DNA of 31,007 bases from Lachnospiraceae bacterium (lineage in GTDB: Bacteria > Bacillota_A > Clostridia > Lachnospirales > Lachnospiraceae), in assembly GCA_017613595.1 (NCBI GenBank), contig JAGADM010000115.1:1-31007 (forward strand), read 5' to 3'. A program made the position numbers and the translations under genes. Numbering within the stretch: the stretch's first letter is position 1; each line of letters opens with the position of its first letter. The notes below the pieces were generated by a model. The model ran no database searches. It was not told the DNA's origin and worked only from the letters and a program-made list of their open reading frames with translations. Of this stretch, positions 1 through 7,449 are shown piece after piece.

Positions 1-7
1 CAAAACA

Positions 8-361
8 ATGACGAATTCAGAGTATCTGAAGAATCTGGAAGCATCCCAGATCAAAGAAGAAAAGTTTGACTTTGCTGTCGGCGACACCGTTCGTGTGGAG
101 TCTAAGGTAAAGGAAGGTAACCGTGAGAGATTACAGGCTTTTGAGGGCGTTGTAACGAAGAGACAGAACGGCGGTGTTCATGAGACATTTACCGTTCGTA
201 AGATCAGCAACGGCTGCGGCGTAGAGAAGACCTGGCCGCTTAACAGCCCGGTACTTGCAAGCGTAACCGTTATCCGTCAGGGTAAGGTTCGCCGTGCGAA
301 GCTTAACTACCTTCGTCAGAGAACCGGTAAGGCTGCAAAGGTTAAAGAGGCAGGACGCTAG
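8..361 (+). CDS. rplS: 50S ribosomal protein L19
   Basis: Structural protein of the large ribosomal subunit, located near the interface with the 30S subunit. The 117-residue product has the usual family length. It carries the L19 hallmarks: GDTVRV, then [22 protein letters not shown], and the C-terminal [12 protein letters not shown] block. The ATG lies only seven bases into the window, so its ribosome binding site and promoter are outside; the N-terminus matches the family, so the gene is probably complete. Two intrinsic terminators follow directly, so this is the last gene of an upstream ribosomal/tRNA-modification type operon that is not visible here. Codon choice looks biased, as expected for a highly expressed gene. 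Confidence 0.97.
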   Translation: MTNSEYLKNLEASQIKEEKFDFAVGDTVRVESKVKEGNRERLQAFEGVVTKRQNGGVHETFTVRKISNGCGVEKTWPLNSPVLASVTVIRQGKVRRAKLNYLRQRTGKAAKVKEAGR

Positions 362-375
362 TATAAAGCATAACG

Positions 376-407
376 GCGCGAGGCGGGATTCCGCTTCGCG
401 CTTTTTT
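376..407 (+). terminator. Intrinsic terminator 1 after rplS
   Basis: An 11-bp GC-rich stem (376-386 pairing with 391-401, one G-U wobble) with a 4-base loop is followed at once by six T residues at 402-407. It begins 15 bases after the rplS stop codon, the classical layout of a rho-independent terminator. Confidence 0.9.
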
Positions 408-443
408 CATTTTCCGAGCCGTTTTTCAGAATATTTAACAGAG

Positions 444-474
444 CGCAAAGGGGGGATTTCCTTTGCGTTTTTTT
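444..474 (+). terminator. Intrinsic terminator 2 after rplS
   Basis: A perfect 8-bp stem (444-451 with 460-467) around an 8-base loop is followed by seven T residues at 468-474. It acts as a backup to the stem-loop at 376-407 and ends just before the -35 box of the lepB promoter, insulating the next transcription unit. Confidence 0.85.
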
Positions 475-476
475 CA

Positions 477-510
477 TTGAAAAAAAACGAGCAAGTTGGT
501 ATAATATAAT
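477..510 (+). promoter_or_regulatory. Sigma-A promoter of the lepB operon
   Basis: The -35 box TTGAAA (477-482) is separated by exactly 17 bases from the -10 box TATAAT (500-505). A second TATAAT overlaps the first at 505-510 by one base, but its 22-base spacing to the -35 box is poor. Transcription should start near 512, leaving a leader of about 43 bases before the lepB ATG at 555. This is one of only two strong promoters I could find in the window. Confidence 0.85.
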
Positions 511-554
511 AGCTTATGGTCATAATCGGGGGCATATGGTTTCAGGAGGAAGAA

Positions 555-1148
555 ATGGCCGATAGATACGACTACTCGCATGCCGCGAGAAGGGAAAAAC
601 TGATCAGTATCATCAACTCCGTTCTGTTCTGGGTTATCACGGTCGGAGGGGCGATTGCTCTGGCTTTCGTGCTCGTTCATTTCGGACTCGCGAAGACGAC
701 CGCGGACGCCTCGATGGATCCGACACTGAAGGAAGGCGACCGCATCCTGGTGGACCGCCTCCGGTATAAGATTTCAAAGCCGAAACGGAACGATGTCATC
801 GTATTCTGCCAGGACGACGATCCGGACCGCAAGGACGCGTTTTATAACGTGAAGCGCGTTGTCGGACTGCCCGGCGAGACGGTGCAGATCAAGAACGGCG
901 GAATCTATATCAACGGCGAGGAGATGACCGAGAAGGTCGCCGTCGACCGAATGATGATCTCCGGACTTGCGACCTATGAGATCAAACTCGGGGACGACGA
1001 GTATTTCGTTCTCGGCGACGCCCGGAACAGTTCCGAGGACAGCCGTTACGCGGCAATCGGAAACGTCAAGAAGAGCCAGATCATCGGTTATGCGTGGATA
1101 AGGCTCAATAAGTTCGCATTTGTCAACAGCCTGAACGAGATCGAATAG
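555..1148 (+). CDS. lepB: Signal peptidase I
   Basis: Membrane-bound serine protease that removes signal peptides from secreted proteins. The start is the ATG at 555, preceded by AGGAGG at 544-549; an in-frame ATG at 516 sits only a few bases after the predicted transcription start and has no ribosome binding site. The 197-residue product has one N-terminal membrane anchor (about 17-45) and then the catalytic domain outside the cell. The nucleophile is Ser53 in ASMDPTL and the general base is Lys100 in VKRVVG; the box near 150 (GDARNSSEDSR) matches conserved box E. The usual Gly two residues before the catalytic Ser is Asp here, and GDN of box E is GDA. It is the first gene after the promoter at 477-505. 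Confidence 0.94.
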   Translation: MADRYDYSHAARREKLISIINSVLFWVITVGGAIALAFVLVHFGLAKTTADASMDPTLKEGDRILVDRLRYKISKPKRNDVIVFCQDDDPDRKDAFYNVKRVVGLPGETVQIKNGGIYINGEEMTEKVAVDRMMISGLATYEIKLGDDEYFVLGDARNSSEDSRYAAIGNVKKSQIIGYAWIRLNKFAFVNSLNEIE

Positions 1149-1169
1149 GGAAGGCGTGAAAGGGTATAT

Positions 1170-2054
1170 ATGCAGTATCAATGGTATCCCGGGCATATGG
1201 CAAAGGCCAAGCGCCAGATGCAGGAGGACATGAAATTAATCGACGTCGTTGTGGAACTCGTGGACGCGCGGATCCCGCTTTCCTCGAAGAATCCCGATGT
1301 GGACGGGCTCGCGAAGGATAAGTCCCGCGTATTGATCCTCAACAAAGCCGATATGGCGGATCCCGCCGTAACCGCGCTTTGGAAGGCCTGGTACGAGAAG
1401 CGGAAGTTCTTCGTCGCGGAAGTCAATTCGCGGAGCGGAAGCGGACTGAAGGCCGTGCAGGACTGTATCAACGAAGCCTGCCGCGAGAAGATCGAACGCG
1501 ACCGCAGACGCGGCATTATGAACCGTCCGATCCGCGCGATGATCGTCGGAATCCCGAATGTCGGAAAGTCCACGTTTATCAACAGCTTCGCCGGCAAGGC
1601 GGTTGCCAAGACGGGCAATAAGCCGGGCGTTACAAAGGGCAAACAGTGGATCAGACTGAATAAAAACGTCGAGCTTCTCGATACGCCGGGTATCCTCTGG
1701 CCGAAGTTCGAGGACGTTGAGGTCGGCAAGCGGATTTCATGGATCGGATCCATCAATGATGATATTCTCGTTCCCGAAGAGATGGCGAACGATCTGATGA
1801 ATTACATCAAGGCGCAGTATCCGGGGCTCATAAACGGCAAATACGCCGTCGAGGAAGAGCTTCCCGACGAAAAGCCGGGAGCACTGCTTGAACGGATCGC
1901 CGTGAAGCGCGGATGCCTCCGTAAAGGCGGAGAGATCGACTCGGAGCGTGCGGCCAATCTCGTTCTGGACGATTTCCGCGGCGTGAAGATCGGCCGGATC
2001 AGTTTGGAGCGGCCGGCGGCGGAAGCGGAGAAAACGGCAGAAACGGCAGAGTAA
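1170..2054 (+). CDS. rbgA: Ribosome biogenesis GTPase A (YlqF/RbgA)
   Basis: Circularly permuted GTPase required for late assembly of the 50S subunit. In the 294-residue product the G motifs appear in permuted order: G4 NKAD at 58-61, G1 GIPNVGKS at 127-134, the G2 Thr at about 155 in KPGVT, and G3 DTPG at 171-174. The N-terminal WYPGHMAKA block is diagnostic of this family. The C-terminal RNA-binding helical region follows. It lies 21 bp after lepB with only a weak ribosome binding site and is probably co-transcribed. The last residues (AAEAEKTAETAE) are a low-complexity tail. A 69-bp gap with no recognisable signal separates it from rnhB. Confidence 0.95.
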   Translation: MQYQWYPGHMAKAKRQMQEDMKLIDVVVELVDARIPLSSKNPDVDGLAKDKSRVLILNKADMADPAVTALWKAWYEKRKFFVAEVNSRSGSGLKAVQDCINEACREKIERDRRRGIMNRPIRAMIVGIPNVGKSTFINSFAGKAVAKTGNKPGVTKGKQWIRLNKNVELLDTPGILWPKFEDVEVGKRISWIGSINDDILVPEEMANDLMNYIKAQYPGLINGKYAVEEELPDEKPGALLERIAVKRGCLRKGGEIDSERAANLVLDDFRGVKIGRISLERPAAEAEKTAETAE

Positions 2055-2123
2055 CGGCTAAGGCAGAGGCGCATAACAGAGCGTTTGCGGCGCGCTTCAG
2101 CGGATGGATAACAGGTAATCGGA

Positions 2124-2888
2124 ATGGACAGCATTAAGGACATTAAAGACCGTCTTAAAGAAGCATCAATGAAAGACCTTCCGGAGCTGATCGCGGTCTA
2201 CGAGAGCGATGAGCGGGAAGGCGTTAAGAAGCTTCTTACGGCGGAACGGAAACGGATTGCAGCTTACGAAGCAGAACTGGCGCGCATGAATGAGATGTAC
2301 CACTATGAGCGCCTCTATCCCGAAGTGAACTACATCGGAGGTATCGATGAGGTCGGCAGGGGACCGCTCGCGGGACCGGTTGTCGCGTGCTGCGTGATCC
2401 TTCCGAAGGACTGCGATATCCTTTATCTGAACGACAGCAAGCAGGTTCCCGAGAAGAAGCGGGAACAGTTATATGACGAGATTGTCGCGAAAGCCGTTTC
2501 GTACGGCATCGGCGTTGTCAGCCACGAGGTGATCGATGAGATCAATATCCTGCAGGCAACCTACGAGGCAATGCGGCAGGCGATCGCATCGATGAATGTA
2601 AAGCCGCAGCATCTGCTGGTGGATGCCGTGAAGATTCCCGGTATTACGATCCCGCAGCGCGGCATCATCAAAGGCGACGCGAAGAGTGCGAGCATCGCGG
2701 CGGCAAGCATTGTGGCAAAGGTGACAAGAGACCGGATGATGACCGAACTTGACGCGAAGTATCCGGGATACGGATTTGCGAAGAACAAAGGCTACGGTTC
2801 GGCGGAGCATATCGAAGCGCTCCGGAAGAAAGGACCGTGTGAGATTCACCGAAGAAGTTTTATCGGTTCGATTTTATGCGGACAGTAA
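2124..2888 (+). CDS. rnhB: Ribonuclease HII
   Basis: Endonuclease that cuts the RNA strand of RNA-DNA hybrids and starts removal of single ribonucleotides misincorporated in DNA. The 254-residue product has a helical N-terminal extension of about 68 residues, as in Bacillus-type RNase HII, then the catalytic domain. Acidic residues seen are Asp75 and Glu76 in GIDEVGRGPLAGP, Asp167 in LLVDAV and Asp203 in TRDRMM. The rbgA-rnhB-yraN order is conserved in Firmicutes. The ribosome binding site is weak, and the ATG was chosen because the extension reads like the family. An RNase HI gene also occurs in this window at 13769. Confidence 0.95.
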   Translation: MDSIKDIKDRLKEASMKDLPELIAVYESDEREGVKKLLTAERKRIAAYEAELARMNEMYHYERLYPEVNYIGGIDEVGRGPLAGPVVACCVILPKDCDILYLNDSKQVPEKKREQLYDEIVAKAVSYGIGVVSHEVIDEINILQATYEAMRQAIASMNVKPQHLLVDAVKIPGITIPQRGIIKGDAKSASIAAASIVAKVTRDRMMTELDAKYPGYGFAKNKGYGSAEHIEALRKKGPCEIHRRSFIGSILCGQ

Positions 2889-2912
2889 CATGCGCAGTGG
2901 GGGCGCAGGCAT

Positions 2913-3257
2913 ATGAATAAGAGAAGCGTGGGGGCGCTGACCGAAGCAAGGGCTTCGGAGTTCCTTGCGGAACAGGGGTTAACCGTTACGGAACGGAACT
3001 ATCGGACGAAGACCGGCGAGATCGACCTGATCGCGGTAAGCGGCGACGGAACGGTCGTATTTGCCGAAGTGAAGTACCGCCGGAGTAATGACTACGGACT
3101 GCCCGAAGAGGCGGTCAGTACAAAGAAGATGGAAACAATCCGCAAAACCGCCATGTGGTATATGCGGGAGAGGAAGATGTCGCCGGAGGCGGCGGTGCGG
3201 TTCGACATCATCGCGATGGATTCGAACGAGATCCGCTGGTACCGGGACGCATTTTAG
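2913..3257 (+). CDS. yraN: UPF0102 family protein YraN
   Basis: Small protein of 114 residues with a restriction-endonuclease-like fold. The nuclease-type signature is GEIDLIA (35-41) followed by VFAEVKYR (49-56), giving the Asp38 and Glu52-x-Lys54 arrangement of this superfamily. The cellular role is not settled; placement beside rnhB suggests nucleic-acid processing but does not prove it. It starts 24 bp after rnhB and ends 2 bp before the pgeF start, so it is within the operon and probably translationally coupled to pgeF. Confidence 0.9.
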   Translation: MNKRSVGALTEARASEFLAEQGLTVTERNYRTKTGEIDLIAVSGDGTVVFAEVKYRRSNDYGLPEEAVSTKKMETIRKTAMWYMRERKMSPEAAVRFDIIAMDSNEIRWYRDAF

Positions 3258-3259
3258 GT

Positions 3260-4123
3260 ATGGATATCCGATTGAACGCACAATCGAAGCTGAACGTTTC
3301 CGAAGAGGCGGCGTATGTGACATTTCCCGGCTGGAATGTGCCGGCCGATGTGCATTACGGTTATTCTTCAAGGCTTTTCGGACTCAGCAAAGGCATCTAC
3401 GCGTCCATGAACCTCGGTCTGAACCGCGGCGATGATGCGGACACGGTGCGCGCGAATTACAGACGGATCTGTAAGGCCATGGGTATCCCCGCGGAGCGCG
3501 TCGTATTTTCCAAACAGACGCACCTCTGCAACGTGAAGAAGGTTACCGCGAAGGACGCCGGAAACGGCTTTATGCGCGAGAACTCGTTTGAAGATATCGA
3601 CGCGCTGATGACCGATGAGGCGGGACTTCCGCTTGTCATCTTTACGGCGGACTGTGTTCCGATATTTCTCTATGATCCCGGAAAGCGCGTGATCGCGCTT
3701 GCGCATGCGGGTTGGCGCGGGACGGTTGCGGGAATCGCAAGAGAGACCGTACTGGCGATGAAGCGCGAATACGGTTCGAACCCCGCCGATGTAGTGGCGG
3801 CGGTGGGGCCTTCGATCTGCCGCGAATGCTTTGAAATCGGACCCGAAGTCGCGGAGGAATTTAAGGCCGCGTTCGGCGGAGAGATTGATCAGAAGGGCGG
3901 CGTACTTTTTCACGGAAAAGGCGACCGCTTCCACGCGGACCTTTGGAAGGCCAATGAGATACGACTGCTTGAAGCGGGCGTTTCGAAAGACCATATTACG
4001 ATGTCCGGGCTTTGTACGATGTGCCGGCCGGAACTGTTCTTCTCGCATCGCGCGACCAACGGACTCCGCGGATCCAATGCCGGTTTTCTGATGATGGAAG
4101 AGGTGTGGAATGAAGAACCATGA
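3260..4123 (+). CDS. pgeF: PgeF/YfiH/LACC1 family protein (purine nucleoside phosphorylase / peptidoglycan editing factor)
   Basis: Family members are zinc-dependent enzymes reported to act on purine nucleosides (phosphorolysis, adenosine deamination); E. coli PgeF keeps wrong amino acids out of muropeptides. Likely metal ligands are His88 (SKQTH), Cys132 (FTADCVPI) and His149 (ALAHAGWRGT). The start is set at the ATG at 3260, two bases after the yraN stop, giving 287 residues. The open frame extends upstream to 3155, but those 35 residues overlap yraN, are Gly/Arg-rich and are not family-like. Its end overlaps the next gene by 14 bp, so the two are probably coupled. Which biochemical role applies here cannot be read from the sequence. 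Confidence 0.92.
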   Translation: MDIRLNAQSKLNVSEEAAYVTFPGWNVPADVHYGYSSRLFGLSKGIYASMNLGLNRGDDADTVRANYRRICKAMGIPAERVVFSKQTHLCNVKKVTAKDAGNGFMRENSFEDIDALMTDEAGLPLVIFTADCVPIFLYDPGKRVIALAHAGWRGTVAGIARETVLAMKREYGSNPADVVAAVGPSICRECFEIGPEVAEEFKAAFGGEIDQKGGVLFHGKGDRFHADLWKANEIRLLEAGVSKDHITMSGLCTMCRPELFFSHRATNGLRGSNAGFLMMEEVWNEEP

Positions 4124-5420
4124 GCACCGCATCGTCGATGTACTGCCGGACGGACCGTGCGGCGGAACCGGGATTTCTGCGGACGATGTGCTGCTCCGTG
4201 TGAACGGGAAGACGATCATTGACATACTCGATTATCATTTCGAGGAACTCGGCGAAGAACTGACGCTTACGATCCGGCATCCGGACGGGACTGTCGAGGA
4301 CTACGAGATTGAGAAGGATGAGGACGAGGAAATCGGCCTTGTCTACGCGGAATCGCTGATGGACGATTACCGCTCGTGCAGAAACCACTGCATCTTCTGC
4401 TTTATCGATCAGATGCCGCCGGGAATGCGCGAAACGCTTTACTTTAAGGACGACGATACGCGTCTTTCCTTCCTGCAGGGCAACTACGTTACGATGACCA
4501 ATGTCAGCGAAGAGGAAATCGAACGTATCTGTTATTACAAACTTTCGCCGATCAACGTTTCGGTACATACGACCAATCCGGAACTTCGAAGAAGAATGCT
4601 CTGCAACCGTTTCGCGGGCGAGATACTGACGAAGCTTGACCGGCTGAAGGAGGCCGGCATTACGATGAACGGCCAGGTTGTTCTCGTAAAGGGCGTGAAC
4701 GACGGCGCGGAACTGGAGCGGACAATCCACGACCTGACCGCTTATCTGCCGAACATGCAGAGTTTAAGCATCGTTCCGGTCGGACTTACGAAATTCCGCG
4801 ATAAGCTTCCGAAACTCGAGCCTTTTGAAAAGGATGACGCGAAGGAAGTTCTCGGTCTGATCCGCAAATGGCAGGGCATTTGCCGTGAGTATTTCGGCAC
4901 GAATTTCGTATACGCGAGTGATGAGTGGTATCTGGTCGCCGGAGAGGAACTTCCCGGCGAGGATGACTATGAAGGCTATCCGCAGATTGAGAACGGTGTC
5001 GGAATGATCCGTTCGCTTGTGACGGAAGTGCATGAAGTCGTGGACCAGGCGGCCGGCGATGCCCGCAGGAAGACGATAACCATCGCGACCGGCAAACTTG
5101 CGGCGCCGACGATCCGCGAATTATGCGATTACGTCGGTACGAAATTCCCGAACATTTCGGTCAACGTCGTTGCGATCCGGAATGATTTCTTCGGGGAACG
5201 CATTACGGTTTCGGGACTGTTAACCGGAACGGACATTATCGCCCAGCTTAAGGACATCCCGCTCGGCGAGCGGCTGATCCTTCCGCAGAACCTTTTACGG
5301 AGCGGCGAAGACGTGCTTCTTGACGATATGACGGTCGGGGATATCGAAAAGGCGCTCGGAGTAAACATCAGAATATCAAAAGCGACAGGGAGAGACTTCC
5401 TGGACAGCTTGACAGAATAG
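4110..5420 (+). CDS. DUF512 protein: PDZ-like domain plus radical SAM domain
   Basis: Protein of 436 residues conserved in Clostridia and related bacteria, with no settled function. An N-terminal PDZ-like domain (about 5-70, with GISADDVLLRVNGK) precedes a radical SAM-type cysteine cluster, Cys90-x3-Cys94-x2-Cys97 in CRNHCIFCFIDQMP, which should bind a 4Fe-4S cluster. The C-terminal part is the DUF512 domain. Neither a signal peptide nor a membrane helix is seen, so the protein is probably cytoplasmic. It overlaps pgeF by 14 bp and lies directly before der, a linkage that I recall as common in this group. The substrate is unknown; a modification linked to the ribosome or membrane is only a guess from neighbours. 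Confidence 0.9.
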   Translation: MKNHEHRIVDVLPDGPCGGTGISADDVLLRVNGKTIIDILDYHFEELGEELTLTIRHPDGTVEDYEIEKDEDEEIGLVYAESLMDDYRSCRNHCIFCFIDQMPPGMRETLYFKDDDTRLSFLQGNYVTMTNVSEEEIERICYYKLSPINVSVHTTNPELRRRMLCNRFAGEILTKLDRLKEAGITMNGQVVLVKGVNDGAELERTIHDLTAYLPNMQSLSIVPVGLTKFRDKLPKLEPFEKDDAKEVLGLIRKWQGICREYFGTNFVYASDEWYLVAGEELPGEDDYEGYPQIENGVGMIRSLVTEVHEVVDQAAGDARRKTITIATGKLAAPTIRELCDYVGTKFPNISVNVVAIRNDFFGERITVSGLLTGTDIIAQLKDIPLGERLILPQNLLRSGEDVLLDDMTVGDIEKALGVNIRISKATGRDFLDSLTE

Positions 5421-5431
5421 GAGTGAGGCAC

Positions 5432-6760
5432 TTGAGGAAACCCATTGTTGCCGTTGTAGGCAGACCGAATGTCGGAAAGTCCACACTGTTCAACGCCCTT
5501 GCCGGCGAGAAGATCAGTATTGTGGAAGACATTCCCGGTGTAACCAGGGACCGCATCTACGCGGATGTAACCTGGCTGAATTACCGGTTTACTTTGATCG
5601 ATACCGGCGGTATTGAGCCGGAATCGAAGGATGTGATCCTCTCGCAGATGCGGGAGCAGGCACAGGCCGCGATCGACTCGGCGGACGTTATCATTTTCCT
5701 TACCGATGTAAGGCAGGGACTTGTGGACGCCGACAATAAGGTGGCGGATATGCTGCGCCGTTCACACAAGCCGGTCGTGCTTGTCGTGAACAAGGTCGAC
5801 AGCTTTGAAAAGTTTCAGAACGACGTTTACGAGTTCTACAATCTCGGACTCGGCGATCCGTATCCGGTTTCGGCGGCTTCGCTTCTCGGCTTCGGCGATA
5901 TGCTGGACCGCGTGACCGAACTGTTCCCGAAATTCGACGGCGAGATCGAAGAGGATACGAGACCGAAGATCGCGATCGTCGGAAAGCCCAATGTCGGCAA
6001 GTCCTCGATCGTCAACCGTCTTCTCGGCGAGGAGCGGGTGATCGTTTCGGACATTGCCGGAACGACACGTGACGCGATCGATACGCCGGTGAAGTTTAAC
6101 GGCAAGGAATATGTCCTGATCGATACCGCGGGCCTCCGCCGTAAAGCGAAGGTCCATGAGGATATCGAGCGGTACAGCATCGTCCGTACGGTAAGCGCGG
6201 TAAAGCGTGCCGACGTTGTCGTGGTCGTGATCGACGCGACCGAGGGCGTAACCGAGCAGGATGCCAAGATTGCCGGCATCGCCCATAACGAAGGCAAGGG
6301 CATCATTATTGCCGTCAACAAATGGGACGCCGTCGAGAAGGATGACCACACGATCTACAAGCAGACCGAGGACATCCGGCAGATCCTTTCCTTTACCCCT
6401 TACGCCGAGATCCTGTTCCTGTCCGCGCTGACGGGACAGCGTCTTCCGAAACTTTATGAGGCGGCGGAAAAGGTCATCGAGAACCAGAACAAACGTATCG
6501 GCACAGGCGTACTCAACGAGATCATGATGGAAGCGACGGCGCTGCAGCAGCCCCCGAGCGACAAGGGCCGCCGGCTGAAACTGTTCTACATCACGCAGGT
6601 TTCAGTAAAACCGCCGACATTCGTGATATTTGTCAACGATAAGAAACTCATGCATTACTCGTACGTGCGTTATCTCGAGAACCGTATCCGGGATGCGTTC
6701 GGATTCGAAGGAACGTCATTGAAGTTTATTATCCGCGAACGCGATGAAGAGAAGAAATAA
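5432..6760 (+). CDS. der: Ribosome assembly GTPase Der (EngA)
   Basis: Essential GTPase with two tandem G domains that acts in 50S subunit maturation. The first P-loop is GRPNVGKS (10-17) and the second GKPNVGKS (184-191); the first domain also has DTGG and NKVD, the second DTAG and NKWD. A KH-like C-terminal domain follows, and the length of 442 residues is normal. I place the start at TTG 5432, because AGGAG at 5419-5423 lies eight bases upstream and the resulting N-terminus (MRKPIVAVVGRPN) matches the family. The upstream in-frame GTG at 5423 overlaps that binding site. Spacing to the DUF512 gene is 11 bp. Confidence 0.96.
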   Translation: MRKPIVAVVGRPNVGKSTLFNALAGEKISIVEDIPGVTRDRIYADVTWLNYRFTLIDTGGIEPESKDVILSQMREQAQAAIDSADVIIFLTDVRQGLVDADNKVADMLRRSHKPVVLVVNKVDSFEKFQNDVYEFYNLGLGDPYPVSAASLLGFGDMLDRVTELFPKFDGEIEEDTRPKIAIVGKPNVGKSSIVNRLLGEERVIVSDIAGTTRDAIDTPVKFNGKEYVLIDTAGLRRKAKVHEDIERYSIVRTVSAVKRADVVVVVIDATEGVTEQDAKIAGIAHNEGKGIIIAVNKWDAVEKDDHTIYKQTEDIRQILSFTPYAEILFLSALTGQRLPKLYEAAEKVIENQNKRIGTGVLNEIMMEATALQQPPSDKGRRLKLFYITQVSVKPPTFVIFVNDKKLMHYSYVRYLENRIRDAFGFEGTSLKFIIRERDEEKK

Positions 6761-6783
6761 GTAATAGAAAAGAGGAAACGGTC

Positions 6784-7449
6784 ATGCCGTTTAAAATCGC
6801 AGCATGCATCATTGCCGGATATCTCTGCGGATCGATATCCACCGGCTACCTGGTCGGAAGACTGCATCATTTTGACATCCGCAATTACGGAAGCGGCAAC
6901 GCGGGAGCGACCAACGCGACGAGAACGATCGGAAAGAAAGCGGGATTGCTGGTTCTTCTTTGCGACCTGTTAAAGGTCATGATCCCGGCAGCGCTTGTCC
7001 ATTACGTGATCTTCGCGGGTGAGGATTACGCGACGCTTCTCTGTGAGATCACCGGATTTGCCGGCGTACTCGGACACAATTATCCGGTATGGCTTAAGTT
7101 CAAAGGCGGCAAGGGAATCTCATCGACGGGCGGCGCAATGCTCGCGACCGACTGGCGTTACGCCCTGTTCATACCGGTTTTCGTGATGATCGTGGCTGCA
7201 ACAAAATACGTATCCCTCGGATCGATGTTCGTCATCTTCCTGTATCCGGTCCTGCTCGCGGTTGTCCGGTACGGGGATCCGTATTACCTTCCGATGATCG
7301 CCGTTGCCTGCCTCTTTACGGCATCGGGCGTATTCACGCACCGGAAGAATATCGTAAGACTTTTAAACGGCACGGAGCGTAAGCTCGGACAGAAGGTGGA
7401 AGTACCTTCCGAAGCCGTAATTGCAACGGAAAAGGAGACACAAGCATGA
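6784..7449 (+). CDS. plsY: Glycerol-3-phosphate acyltransferase PlsY
   Basis: Membrane enzyme that transfers the acyl group of acyl-phosphate to glycerol-3-phosphate, the first acylation in phospholipid synthesis in most Gram-positive bacteria. The 221-residue product has several hydrophobic membrane segments and the three family motifs: GSISTGYLVGR (16-26), the YGSGNAGATNATR glycine-rich motif (35-47) and GHNYPVWLKFKGGKG (97-111). A purine-rich binding site (AGAGGAAA) precedes the ATG. The stop codon overlaps the gpsA start (ATGA), so translation of the two is coupled; GpsA makes the glycerol-3-phosphate that PlsY uses. Confidence 0.96.
   Translation: MPFKIAACIIAGYLCGSISTGYLVGRLHHFDIRNYGSGNAGATNATRTIGKKAGLLVLLCDLLKVMIPAALVHYVIFAGEDYATLLCEITGFAGVLGHNYPVWLKFKGGKGISSTGGAMLATDWRYALFIPVFVMIVAATKYVSLGSMFVIFLYPVLLAVVRYGDPYYLPMIAVACLFTASGVFTHRKNIVRLLNGTERKLGQKVEVPSEAVIATEKETQA

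Noticed and set aside
516..554. Earlier ATG for lepB at 516
   Set aside because: It lies about four bases after the predicted transcription start and has no ribosome binding site, while ATG 555 has AGGAGG at good spacing.
3155..3259. N-terminal extension of pgeF by 35 residues
   Set aside because: It overlaps yraN in another frame, is Gly/Arg-rich and is not like the family; the ATG at 3260 immediately after the yraN stop gives the expected N-terminus.
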